From Verrucomicrobiota bacterium (lineage in GTDB: Bacteria; Verrucomicrobiota; Verrucomicrobiia; Limisphaerales; PALSA-1396), in the NCBI GenBank assembly GCA_016200005.1, contig JACQFP010000026.1, positions 62,001 through 126,000 on the forward strand: a stretch of 64,000 nucleotides of DNA, in the 5' to 3' direction. Position numbers and translations under genes: made by a program. The notes beneath the pieces are model-generated. The model was given only the letters and a program-made list of their open reading frames with translations. It ran no database searches and was not told the origin of the DNA. Positions 42,614 through 51,262 of the stretch are shown here, piece by piece (within the stretch, counting starts at the first letter, position 1; every line of letters begins with the position of its first letter).

Positions 42614-43903
42614 ATGAGCACCAGCATTCCAACCACCGGCGCACCGAAGCGCATCGGCTTCATCTCAACGCGCTTTCAAGGCACGGATGGCGTGACTCTC
42701 GAAGCGCGTAAATGGGCGGACATCCTTTCGGGTTTGGGCCACTCGTGCTTTTGGATGGCCGGCATGCTCGACGTGCCGCCGGAAGTCAGTCTTCTTGCTC
42801 CTCTCGCCTACTTCAACCGTCCCGCAGTGGCGGAGGTTCAGGCCAAACTCTTTGGCGTCGCCTTCCGCACACGTGCCATCACCAATCAAATCCAGAGTTT
42901 GAAGGAACAACTCAAGGACGACCTTTACCGCTTCATCGAGAAATTCCAGTTGGAAGTCTTGATTCCCGAAAACATCCTCGCGATTCCCATGCACGTTCCG
43001 CTCGGCCTCGCCATGACCGAGGTCATCGCCGAAACCACGCTCCCCGTCATCGCCCACCATCACGACTTCGCGTGGGAACGCGAACGGTTCACGCTCAACG
43101 CCGTCAACGACTACCTCCAGGCGGCGTTCCCGCCCTTGCTTTACGGGATGGAGCACGTCGTCATCAATTCGATGGCGCAGAAGGAACTCGCCCGCCGTTA
43201 TGGCATTCCCTCCCAGGTCATCCCCAACGTGCTGGATTTTGAAACGCCGCCCCGCGGCTTCGACGACTACAACCGCGACCTCCGCCGGGAAATCGGCCTC
43301 AAAGAGGATGACTGGTTCATCTTGCAACCGACGCGCGTAGTGCAGCGCAAAGGCATCGAGCACGCCATTGAACTGGTGCGCCGCCTCAAAGACCCGCGCG
43401 CCAAGCTCGTCATTTCCCATCCCGCTGGCGACGAAGGCAGCGCCTACATGGCCATGCTCAACGACCGCATCACCGATGCGGGCATTGATGTGCGCTTCAT
43501 TGCGGACCGCGTGGGCGAAACGCGGGGCACGAACGCCGAAGGGAGGAAGGTTTACACGCTATTCGACATTTACCCGCACGCAGACCTCGTGACGTATCCC
43601 AGCCATTACGAGGGTTTCGGCAATGCCTTTCTCGAAGCCATCTATTTCGGAAAGCCGGTGGTGGTAAACCTGTATGCCGTTTATGCCCGCGACATTGACC
43701 CACTAGGTTTCAAGACCATCGAAATGACGCAACTGGTCACCAAAGACATCGTTGAGCAGACACAGGAGATTCTCCAGAACGCCGCATTGCGTGAGGAATG
43801 GGCAAAGACGAACCACGGACTGGGCGTCAAGTATTTCTCCTACTCGGTCGCCCGACGCAAACTCGTTGCGCGATTGGCAAACCTCTTCGGCGAAGGCGTG
43901 TGA
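42614..43903 (+). CDS. GT4 glycosyltransferase, possible mannosylglucosylglycerate-synthase-like
   Basis: A 429-residue GT-B enzyme. It opens KRIGFISTRFQGTDGVTLEARKW, a signature I associate with the group including mannosylglucosylglycerate synthases, then shows IPENILAIPMHVPLG, AHHHDFAWERERF, PTRVVQRKGIEHAIELVRRL and SHYEGFGNAFLEAIYFGKPVVV (donor site). It is related to the GT4 at 35570 through the HHHD motif. It sits directly after the K+ uptake genes. A role in extending glucosylglycerate or a related glycoside is inferred from family resemblance and context; donor and acceptor are unproven. Confidence 0.75.
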   Translation: MSTSIPTTGAPKRIGFISTRFQGTDGVTLEARKWADILSGLGHSCFWMAGMLDVPPEVSLLAPLAYFNRPAVAEVQAKLFGVAFRTRAITNQIQSLKEQLKDDLYRFIEKFQLEVLIPENILAIPMHVPLGLAMTEVIAETTLPVIAHHHDFAWERERFTLNAVNDYLQAAFPPLLYGMEHVVINSMAQKELARRYGIPSQVIPNVLDFETPPRGFDDYNRDLRREIGLKEDDWFILQPTRVVQRKGIEHAIELVRRLKDPRAKLVISHPAGDEGSAYMAMLNDRITDAGIDVRFIADRVGETRGTNAEGRKVYTLFDIYPHADLVTYPSHYEGFGNAFLEAIYFGKPVVVNLYAVYARDIDPLGFKTIEMTQLVTKDIVEQTQEILQNAALREEWAKTNHGLGVKYFSYSVARRKLVARLANLFGEGV

Positions 43904-43915
43904 AACACCGCTAAC

Positions 43916-44410
43916 ATGCGCAATATGTTCAAAAACAATTACGCTGCCAATCTCCAGCTTTACTCTGTTTTCCTGCTCGGGGTGGCCGGCCTGACAGGTT
44001 GCCAGTCCACGATGCGGTTGCCTCCCGCCAATTTAGCGGCGGCGGGTTGGACAACGCGCCAGGGACAGGCCGTTTGGCGCGCTCGAACTAACGCTCCGGA
44101 AATCTCCGGCGAACTGCTCGTCGCCACCCACATCGACGGACGCAGCTTCGTGCAGTTCACGAAAACTCCCCTGCCGTTCGTCGTCGCCCAGACCGGCACC
44201 AACTCTTGGCAGGCTCAATTCGTGCCCAACAACAAAACGTATTCCGGCCACGGCAACCCGCCACTGCGATTAATCTGGTTACAGTTACCGCGCTGCCTTT
44301 CGGGAATGGCGCCGCCCAAACCGTGGTCCTGGCAACGTCTGGAAAATCACCGCTGGCGATTGGAAAACCGCGCATCGGGCGAGTTGTTGGAAGGTTACTT
44401 CACCGAATGA
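43916..44410 (+). CDS. Lipoprotein upstream of MMPL exporter
   Basis: A 164-residue lipoprotein. The signal peptide runs MRNMFKNNYAANLQLYSVFLLGVAGLTGC, with lipobox LTGC. The mature domain (PPANLAAAGWTTRQGQAVWRAR..., LVATHIDGRSFVQFTKTPLPFVVAQT, SWQRLENHRWRLENRASGELLEGYF) resembles small lipoproteins next to LolA and MMPL genes in aryl-polyene-like clusters. It begins the operon lipoprotein-MMPL-acyltransferase-LolA; its stop overlaps the MMPL start (ATGA). It probably acts at the outer membrane in lipid or glycolipid transport. Confidence 0.75.
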   Translation: MRNMFKNNYAANLQLYSVFLLGVAGLTGCQSTMRLPPANLAAAGWTTRQGQAVWRARTNAPEISGELLVATHIDGRSFVQFTKTPLPFVVAQTGTNSWQAQFVPNNKTYSGHGNPPLRLIWLQLPRCLSGMAPPKPWSWQRLENHRWRLENRASGELLEGYFTE

Positions 44411-46845
44411 CCCGCAAGTCGCGCCACTGGCTCTGGTTATTCATGCTCATCCCGATCGGCATCGGCCTGGTCCGCCTTCGGTTTGATGTCGAAGTGCTTG
44501 ACCTCCTGCCTGGTAAATCCCCGGTCGTTCAAGGACTCAAACTTTACCAGCAAAACTTTTCGAATGCCCGCGAACTGATCGTCACCATAAAATCGGCCGA
44601 TGCCGAACAAGCCGAATCCTCCGCCCGCGCCATCACCACCGCATTGCGAGCAGCGACCAATCTGGTTGCCGATGCCAACTGGCAACCGCCGTGGCTGGAA
44701 AGTCCCGGTCAGTCTGCCGAGCTGGTCGCCTTCCTCTGGCTCAATCAACCACCCGACATTTTCGGCCAACTTACCAACCGCCTCGCCGGCGAAAACCTGA
44801 CTAACATCTTAAACGAAGCCCGTGATGCCCTTGCCACGTCGCTTTCGCCCAATGAAATCGCTCTGCGCGGTTACGATCCTTACAATTTGATGCAACTGCC
44901 GGATGGTGCGATGGCATCCACTCCTTCGCTGGGCTCGGGTCAGGAATTCTTTTCCTCCGGGGACGGCACCTTTCGTATCGTTTTTGTCGAAGCCACCACT
45001 GAACTCGCCAGCTATCGCGAATGCCTGGCTTGGTTGAATTCGATCAAGGTCATTGTCGCCAACACTCGCGCCGCGGGACAACTGGCGGACGATGTGGTGG
45101 TGCGTTACACGGGCCGGCCGGCGTTCGTAGCCGAGATCGCGGGCGGCATGGAGCACGACATGCTCGCTTCCGTGGGCGGGACGATGGTGATCATTGCGCT
45201 GCTGTTCTGGTGGGCGCACCGGCGTTGGCGTCCGTTGCTATGGTTGTTGACTCTGCTTGCCTTGATTCTCGGCGACACGACGGCATTGGGCGGTTTGCTT
45301 TTCCGAACAATTAACGTCGTCAGCATGGGATTTGCCGCCATCTTGCTCGGCCTGGCGGTGGACTACGGACTGGTGCTTTATCAGGAAGCGCAGTCTGACC
45401 GAAACGCGACCGCGCAAAAGCTGCGTCGCGACATTGCTCCGAGCATCCTCTGGTCGGCGGTCACGACGGCCGGCGCGTTTCTGATTTTGAATCTCAGCGG
45501 TTTGCCCGGATTGGCGCAACTGGGTTCGCTGGTTGCCATCGGCGTTGCGCTGGCGGCCGTGGTCATGCTCTTTGCGTATCTGCCGCCCTTGTTGGGAACG
45601 CGTGGCGAACTTGGTCAACCGCCGTCAGAAGCCATTTCCCATCAGACACAGCCCGCCGGCCGGAACGCCATTTCCTTCGCCTTGAATTCCCCGTGGGTCA
45701 TTTGGGGAATCACCGGCTTGATTCTGCTCATCGCCATTTTGGTGTTGGCGAAAGAGCGACCGGCCTTCGACCATACCGCCGACGCGCTGCGACCTCGCAA
45801 CAGTCCGGCTTACGCCGCCCTTGAAGAAATCAAAGCGAACCTGGGCCGCGCGCAAGAACCGCTTTGGATTCTCGTTCCGGGGCGAAGCGAAACTGAAGTC
45901 GCTCGCCGACTGGAGCAGGCGAAAACTGTTCTGACCGGCGCCGTTTCGAACCAACTCATCCGCAGTTTCACGCTGGCCACCACACTCTGGCCGCGCCCTG
46001 AATACCAACAAGCCAATCGCGCCGCCGCCGAACATTTGCTTCGCCAAAAGGAAACGCTTCGCAACGCCGCGCTGGCTCACGGATTCACCAGCAATTCCTT
46101 CGCGTTGACTGAAAACCTTTTTGACACCTGGCAGCAAGCCCTTTCGCAAACCAATGTTTTCTGGCCGACAAATCACAGCAGCCATTGGGTGTTGAGCAAA
46201 TTGACCGCCCGCCGCCCGGACGAATTGCTTGCGCTGGGATTGGTTTATCCCGCGACTAACATCTCCACCGCCGCCAACTCTCAACTCTCCACTCTCAACT
46301 CTCAACTTTTCCGCGACGGCATCCTGCTTTCCGGCTGGGAACTGCTCGGCGCATCGATGTTCGACCTCGTCAAAGCCGATTTGCCAAAAGTTCTTCTGCC
46401 GATGTTGGCGCTGCTGTTGATTTCGTTGTGGCTGGCGTATCGTCGGTTTAGCGAAGTCGTGTTGAGTCTGGGCACGCTGTTATTCAGCGGGCTTTGTCTC
46501 TACGTCGTCATGGATCTGGCGGGTTGGTCATGGAATTTGCTGAACCTGATGGCGCTGCCGTTGCTTCTTGGCGCCGGAGTGGATTACAGTATTCACATGC
46601 AACTGGCCTTGCGACGACACGGCGGCGACATCCGATTGGTGCGCCACAGCATCGGGCGCGCTTTGTTTCTCTGCGGCGGCACGACGGTAGCCGGGTTTGG
46701 TTCGCTGTCGTGGTCCAACAACGCCGGGTTGGCAAGTCTCGGTCAGGTTTGTTCAATCGGCATCCTCTGCGCGATGCTCACGGCGATTTATCTCCTGCCG
46801 GTTTGGTGGCGGTCCATCGCGGGCCGGAAAAAGATCGGACGGTAA
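44407..46845 (+). CDS. MMPL/RND-family lipid exporter
   Basis: An 812-residue transporter with two halves, each with one helix, a periplasmic domain and a five-helix bundle. Starts MTRKSRHWLWLFMLIPIGIGLVRLRFDVEVLDLLPG. Sterol-sensing-like helices include LGLAVDYGLVLYQEA in half 1 and LGAGVDYSIHMQLALRR in half 2, with the GxxxDY proton-relay motif. ATG 44407 overlaps the lipoprotein stop. HpnN- and APE-cluster exporters share this form. It likely moves a lipid or polyketide-like acyl chain across the envelope, working with the acyltransferase and LolA encoded downstream. Confidence 0.87.
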   Translation: MTRKSRHWLWLFMLIPIGIGLVRLRFDVEVLDLLPGKSPVVQGLKLYQQNFSNARELIVTIKSADAEQAESSARAITTALRAATNLVADANWQPPWLESPGQSAELVAFLWLNQPPDIFGQLTNRLAGENLTNILNEARDALATSLSPNEIALRGYDPYNLMQLPDGAMASTPSLGSGQEFFSSGDGTFRIVFVEATTELASYRECLAWLNSIKVIVANTRAAGQLADDVVVRYTGRPAFVAEIAGGMEHDMLASVGGTMVIIALLFWWAHRRWRPLLWLLTLLALILGDTTALGGLLFRTINVVSMGFAAILLGLAVDYGLVLYQEAQSDRNATAQKLRRDIAPSILWSAVTTAGAFLILNLSGLPGLAQLGSLVAIGVALAAVVMLFAYLPPLLGTRGELGQPPSEAISHQTQPAGRNAISFALNSPWVIWGITGLILLIAILVLAKERPAFDHTADALRPRNSPAYAALEEIKANLGRAQEPLWILVPGRSETEVARRLEQAKTVLTGAVSNQLIRSFTLATTLWPRPEYQQANRAAAEHLLRQKETLRNAALAHGFTSNSFALTENLFDTWQQALSQTNVFWPTNHSSHWVLSKLTARRPDELLALGLVYPATNISTAANSQLSTLNSQLFRDGILLSGWELLGASMFDLVKADLPKVLLPMLALLLISLWLAYRRFSEVVLSLGTLLFSGLCLYVVMDLAGWSWNLLNLMALPLLLGAGVDYSIHMQLALRRHGGDIRLVRHSIGRALFLCGGTTVAGFGSLSWSNNAGLASLGQVCSIGILCAMLTAIYLLPVWWRSIAGRKKIGR

Positions 46846-46847
46846 TT

Positions 46848-47864
46848 TTGAACGTCGAACCCATATCTTCGAACGCCCATCTGCGAACCCAGCCGGCCCC
46901 GTCGCTCCCCGCGAACGGGCCAGTCAGGAGCGATTCGCCATTGGTCCGCCCTTCCTTTCTCTACCGCGCAGGATTGTGGCGGCTCGGTTTGATGCTGGCG
47001 CGCGCGCTGCCGCACGCCTTCTGCGCCGGCCTTGCTCAAACGGTGATGCGAATTTATGCCTTCGTCCGTCCCGAGCGACGCGAGATTGTCGTTCAAAACC
47101 TCCTGCCGGCGTTGCACAACGACCGCGCTGCTGCGGAACGAATGAGTCGCGCACTGTTTCAACAATTTGCCTTGAAACTCACCGACCTTTTGCGTTTCGA
47201 AGCCGGTCTCCCTGTGGCAGACATGTTTACTGAGTTGACCGGGTGGGAACACTTTGTTGATGCGCAGAAAGAAAAACGCGGCGTGCTGTTGCTCACCCCG
47301 CATCTGGGCAATTGGGAATTCGGCGCGCCGCTGCTGACCCAACGCGGTTACCAGCTTCAGGTCATCACCCTCGTCGAGCCGGGAAGCGGATTGACTGAAA
47401 TGCGTCAGGCGTCGCGGGCCAGGTGGGGCATCGAGACACTGGTGATTGGTGAAGACCCATTTGCGATTGTGGATGTGATCCGTCGGTTGGAAGGCGGTGC
47501 CACCGTGGCTCTGCTGGTGGACCGTCCGCCCCCAACAAGCGCCGTGACGGTGGAACTATTTGGCCGGCCATTTGCGGCTTCGATTGCCGCGGCCGAACTG
47601 GCGCGCGCTTCGGGCTGCCTCTTGTTGCCGGTCTATCTGCCACGCAATGAACGAGGGTATGCTGCGAATATTTTGCCGACAATTCCTTACGAGCGCGCCG
47701 CGCTTCGGGAACGCGACGCGCGCCGGCAATTGACCCAGGAAATCATGCGTGCTTTTGAACCCGCCATTCGCCAACATGTCGATCAATGGTATCACTTTGT
47801 TCCCATCTGGCCGACGTTGGAGTCCAGCCTTCAGGCTGCCACGCCAACCGTTTTGACACGCTGA
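46848..47864 (+). CDS. LpxL/HtrB-like lysophospholipid acyltransferase
   Basis: A 338-residue membrane-associated acyltransferase. The catalytic H-x4-E motif is TPHLGNWEFG near residue 145-150. Further matches: VRPERREIVVQNLLPAL at the start of the domain, and LLVDRPPPTSAVTVELFGRPF, all typical of the LpxL/HtrB family that adds acyl chains to lipid A precursors or similar lipids. TTG 46848 is the plausible start, three bases after the MMPL stop. The TGA stop is supplied by the repeat unit at 47855-47880. Its acceptor here is unknown. Confidence 0.83.
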   Translation: MNVEPISSNAHLRTQPAPSLPANGPVRSDSPLVRPSFLYRAGLWRLGLMLARALPHAFCAGLAQTVMRIYAFVRPERREIVVQNLLPALHNDRAAAERMSRALFQQFALKLTDLLRFEAGLPVADMFTELTGWEHFVDAQKEKRGVLLLTPHLGNWEFGAPLLTQRGYQLQVITLVEPGSGLTEMRQASRARWGIETLVIGEDPFAIVDVIRRLEGGATVALLVDRPPPTSAVTVELFGRPFAASIAAAELARASGCLLLPVYLPRNERGYAANILPTIPYERAALRERDARRQLTQEIMRAFEPAIRQHVDQWYHFVPIWPTLESSLQAATPTVLTR

Positions 47865-47880
47865 AGCGTGAACTCCAGCG
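47816..47880. repeat. GGAGTTCA-hairpin repeat pair, copy A
   Basis: Forward unit TTGGAGTCCAGCC-TTCA-GGCTG (47817-47838) is followed by a reverse unit at 47855-47880, whose complement reads CTGGAGTTCACGC-TTCA-GCGTG. Both have the shape GGAGTyCA plus a five-bp stem closed by TTCA. The pair spans the end of the acyltransferase gene and the start of the LolA gene. Confidence 0.75.
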
Positions 47881-48550
47881 CCTAGGCTGGACCGCCGCCG
47901 CCTTATTTGTTGCAGGCATGATGTCGGCCCGAGCTGCTGACACGAATTCGCTGCTAAACGCCTGGTTCAATGCCCAAACCAACATTCAAACCTGGATGGC
48001 GGATTTCATTCAAACGCGCACGCTGAAATCGTTGACCCAGCCTTTGACTGCCACCGGTCACGTCTGGTTCGCCGCGCCAAATCGCTTCCGCTGGGAACTC
48101 GGCAACCCCGCACAAACCATCGCCGTCCGCCAGCCTGAACAAATGCTGGTAATCTACCCGCGCCTGAAACGCGCCGAGCGTTATCCGCTCACGAGCAATC
48201 AAACCGGCCCATGGCGTGACGCACTCGCCTTGCTCGAAGCCGGTTTCCCGCGCAGCAAAGCCGAAATGGAATTCCAGTTTCGGATTCTGTCGCAAGTCTC
48301 GACGAATGAAATCTACGAACTCACCCTGCAACCCAAATCCGCTGCCGCGCGCCGCATGATGCCCCAAATCAAGATCGCCTTTGCCACAAACGATTTTGCT
48401 TTGCGCGCCACAGAACTCGAATTTGCCGACCACTCGACCATGCGCAACGATTTCCAGAACCCAAAGTTAAACGAAAAAGTGGACGAAGGGTTGTTCGCGC
48501 CCAAGCTCAATGAGGATTACAAAATCGTCGAACCTCTGAAGCAAAAGTAA
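47861..48550 (+). CDS. LolA-like outer-membrane lipoprotein carrier
   Basis: A roughly 229-residue periplasmic protein of the LolA family. Mature pattern: NTQTNIQTWMADFIQTRTLKSLTQPLTATGHVWFAAPNRFRWELGNPAQTIAVRQPEQMLVIYP, then the strands to DEGLFAPKLNEDYKIVEPLK. CTG 47861 gives LKRELQRLGWTAAALFVAGMMSARAA, a good signal peptide, but CTG is a rare start; the only upstream ATG (47786) lies well inside the acyltransferase and adds a non-signal extension. The 5' end lies in a repeat unit. LolA carries lipoproteins between membranes; LolA paralogues in acyltransferase/MMPL operons carry other lipids. Confidence 0.78.
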   Translation: MKRELQRLGWTAAALFVAGMMSARAADTNSLLNAWFNAQTNIQTWMADFIQTRTLKSLTQPLTATGHVWFAAPNRFRWELGNPAQTIAVRQPEQMLVIYPRLKRAERYPLTSNQTGPWRDALALLEAGFPRSKAEMEFQFRILSQVSTNEIYELTLQPKSAAARRMMPQIKIAFATNDFALRATELEFADHSTMRNDFQNPKLNEKVDEGLFAPKLNEDYKIVEPLKQK

Positions 48551-48705
48551 CGTTGGGAGTGTTGGCGAATGACGTCCGGCTGCGGCATACCGCTCGTGGG
48601 CAACCGGTCATTAATGCGCAGGAAATTCCGGATGTGGTTAAATGTAATATTACGTCGACCTAACTGATTGCGTCCGGTGGGGCGAGGTTACCGACAGGCC
48701 GAAAC

Positions 48706-49758
48706 TCAAGGGTTGAATAAATCTGGCTGGCCGTCCGGCTTCTTGTCATCAAAGCCAACTCGCTTAACATCCTCCAACCAATCCAGAACAGTTTCGCGGT
48801 CGGACGGGTTCTTGAATTCAAAGATTATTGTCTTCGTTGCGAAGCGGACTTTGTTTGGCAATCTCTCTTTCCAGTATTCAAAGATTCGTCGGAAAATGTT
48901 CTCAGTAATGACGCGCTCCATGCTCTTCTGTCGTCCGCGTCCCAAGAAGTCAAAAACTCCGATGGTAGTCAGCTTCAACAATTCTTGGGCGCTGATTTCA
49001 AGAGTTTGCTCATCAGTTCTGCGATGTAAAATGCACAGCAAATTAGCCACAGCTTGATTCTGCAACACTCGACGGTAATACCCGGCTCGCGCGCTGTCGG
49101 GGCAGTCTTCATCCGAATAGACAAGCAACAACGGGCTTGGGTCTGTTTCTTGGTCCAGACCCTTCATCACGGCGACCTCTTTTTCAGATGTTGATAGGAG
49201 CGCGCGGATCGGTTTGTCTAGGTGATATACCAGTTCAGCGCCGCGAATGGACAACCCATCTACCGCAAAATCTCCGGCCTCAAGTTTTGCTGATTTAAGT
49301 CCAACCTTCAGCGCGCTCAAGCAGTTGCGCATCGAATCCACGTCTTCGGATGGCACGACGTAGTCGAGCAGCGCGCCGGCAAGCGGTTTGTAAACTTCCG
49401 CGAACGACGGCCCACAAGCCAGCAGATGTCCGCGCGCCTGTCTTGAATTTGAACTTGCCTGCGAAAAGCCCTGTGTTTTGGCTTCGAAGTAAATCGCCCG
49501 TCCGTCCGTGTGCCGCAGAACTGTCAACTCCGGCTCTGGGTTCAGATTGATTTCAAGTGATAGAGTCTGTGCAATAGATTCGATCTGGTTTCTCGCTTCC
49601 GTTGGGAATGGGAATGGTTGCTCAATGTAATGCAGTTGAAAGCCGTGCTCGTGGAAAAACGCGCGGACTCGGAAGCCATTTTGCGGCTGCTCTTTGGCCA
49701 TCCAGACCAGCAGATTCAACTGGAAAACTGGGTCGCGGATGGCTTCTTCAGGATTCAT
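48706..49758 (-). CDS. Unrecognised protein with candidate PD-(D/E)XK nuclease core
   Basis: A 350-residue protein, no named family recognised. PELTVLRHTDGRAIYFEAK gives E77...E92-A93-K94, the spacing of PD-(D/E)XK nuclease active sites, in a beta-hairpin context. A second, weaker IIFEFKNPSD lies at 311-320. The middle part is helical. ATG 49758 overlaps the upstream gene's stop by 11 bases (49748-49758), implying coupling. The DNA looks more A+T-rich than the flanks. Together with the upstream gene it could be a defence or DNA-processing pair; this is inference. Confidence 0.5.
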   Translation of the reverse strand: MNPEEAIRDPVFQLNLLVWMAKEQPQNGFRVRAFFHEHGFQLHYIEQPFPFPTEARNQIESIAQTLSLEINLNPEPELTVLRHTDGRAIYFEAKTQGFSQASSNSRQARGHLLACGPSFAEVYKPLAGALLDYVVPSEDVDSMRNCLSALKVGLKSAKLEAGDFAVDGLSIRGAELVYHLDKPIRALLSTSEKEVAVMKGLDQETDPSPLLLVYSDEDCPDSARAGYYRRVLQNQAVANLLCILHRRTDEQTLEISAQELLKLTTIGVFDFLGRGRQKSMERVITENIFRRIFEYWKERLPNKVRFATKTIIFEFKNPSDRETVLDWLEDVKRVGFDDKKPDGQPDLFNP

Positions 49759-51028
49759 TGTTGGCCGCTTTGAGATCCATTTTGTCGAGGAACGCTTCGA
49801 AGCGTTTACTGCCCAGCCATGCATCAATCTTGGGACAAACGTAGCGCTGAATGTTCGTCACAAGGCGATGAAACGTGTTGCCACAAGTTCCATGTGGTAG
49901 AATTGCAACCACTCCACGTTCCGTGAGTTCCATATTGATTGGCTGCCACAGATGACGATCCGCTCCGTAAACGTGAACCTTTGTTGGGCCGAGGCGAAGT
50001 GGCTCTCCCCAAAGTTTGAAAAGGCCATTCTTGCGAAACGCTCTGGAAATCCAAAAATCAAATGTTGGTTTCGACAGCGGCTCATCGAGAAAAGTGACAA
50101 TGAGCGGAACACCGCCCCAACCTACAACCTTGCCCTGGTTCGCCTGCGGCTCTCCCCAAGCATGATCCTCGGTTGTCTCCAAGACGGACTTATAGATGCG
50201 GTAAAGATAGCGAGCGGTATTCCGGTGATCCTCAAAATTGTCTGCGCGATTTGTCACCTGGCCATGTTGAAACAACTCGTGACCACCTCGGCCAAGGTGA
50301 GATGGAATCCGAACAGAGAAAAGAGCGTTGAGAGGCGAGTAGCTGTCTTGCAAGGCGTCTAAAGATTTGCGGATGCGCCCGATGCAGTCTCCCATTTCGG
50401 AGCGGAACTTGCGCCTCTCCAATTCTGGAGACTCATCCGTCTCTGGTTCTTCGGCGAGAGCAGTTGCCTCTTCATCTTCTACTGCGTCCACAGCATCCTC
50501 TGGCAACTCGAACACGCTTTCATGCCTAAAAACCAGTTTGCCAAAGCGAAGATCCCCACGCAGCGATACATCCCTGTCCCAAAGCGCCTTTAGCAGTGGG
50601 CTGGTAAACCAAGCAAAGTCCAAATCGGGCGAACGCGTCGCCCATTTTGTGACTCGCTTTCGCGCGTTCAAGCTGTCCTCGGTTGTGTAGTAAGCGAAGA
50701 ACCGTTCGTCGTATCGCTCCAAGTAACCGGTGATTGTCCGCATTGGCACTGCAGTTTCAGATTCTTTCACCAAATCCTCGACTGAGAAAAAGCTTTCGTC
50801 TATCTGAGTTGGCTCGGTATGCAAGTCCCTCCAGATTTCGGTGAGTGGTCTGACCTTCGCGCCGTTTCTTGAACTCACGTGCTCCAGCAAAAAAGTTTTA
50901 ACCAGCGGAACACGCATACGCCCACGCTCAAGCCCTTCCTTCCCTTCAGCCGACAAACCGTTGAAAACACGATAAACCTCAAAGCGGTTTTTCGGCTTCT
51001 TCGGTAGTTTTGTCAGTGCGTTGGACAC
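49748..51028 (-). CDS. Unrecognised 426-residue partner of the candidate nuclease
   Basis: A soluble protein, start GTG 51028 (MSNALTKLPKKPKNRFEVYRVFNGLS). No family is recognised. The N-terminal 175 residues are mixed alpha/beta, an acidic linker rich in Glu, Asp and Ala follows (about residues 178-205), and the C-terminal half has GKVVGWGGVPLIVTFLDEPLSKPTFDFWISRAF and HVYGADRHLWQPINMELTERGVVAILPHGTCGN. It has no transmembrane segment. It is followed, with an 11-base overlap, by the candidate nuclease. Function cannot be given. Confidence 0.5.
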   Translation of the reverse strand: MSNALTKLPKKPKNRFEVYRVFNGLSAEGKEGLERGRMRVPLVKTFLLEHVSSRNGAKVRPLTEIWRDLHTEPTQIDESFFSVEDLVKESETAVPMRTITGYLERYDERFFAYYTTEDSLNARKRVTKWATRSPDLDFAWFTSPLLKALWDRDVSLRGDLRFGKLVFRHESVFELPEDAVDAVEDEEATALAEEPETDESPELERRKFRSEMGDCIGRIRKSLDALQDSYSPLNALFSVRIPSHLGRGGHELFQHGQVTNRADNFEDHRNTARYLYRIYKSVLETTEDHAWGEPQANQGKVVGWGGVPLIVTFLDEPLSKPTFDFWISRAFRKNGLFKLWGEPLRLGPTKVHVYGADRHLWQPINMELTERGVVAILPHGTCGNTFHRLVTNIQRYVCPKIDAWLGSKRFEAFLDKMDLKAANNES

Positions 51029-51083
51029 ATGAACAAGTTAGCAGGTCATCGCAGCGACGAGAAGTGATGATTTTGTAGCCCGT

Positions 51084-51257
51084 TCAATCCAGCCGGCAAT
51101 ACGCCGCCAGGCCTTGCAATTCGCCCTCGCGACCGAAGCCGCTTTCCTTGTAGCCGCCGAACGGACTCGTCGGGTCGAACTTCTTATAGGTGTTCGCCCA
51201 GACGCCGCCGGCGCGCAGCTTGTTGACCATCTTGAATATCTTGCTGCCCTTGTCGGG
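51084..51257 (-). pseudogene. C-terminal fragment of an aldehyde dehydrogenase
   Basis: The frame encodes VNKLRAGGVWANTYKKFDPTSPFGGYKESGFGREGELQGLAAYCRLD, the last 50-60 residues of an aldehyde dehydrogenase, with the FGGxKxSGxGRE motif. The remaining 430 residues, including the catalytic Cys and Glu, are absent. The homology ends just where the DUF2442 gene ends (51263), which suggests that an insertion or deletion destroyed the gene. Confidence 0.8.
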
Positions 51258-51262
51258 CAGTT

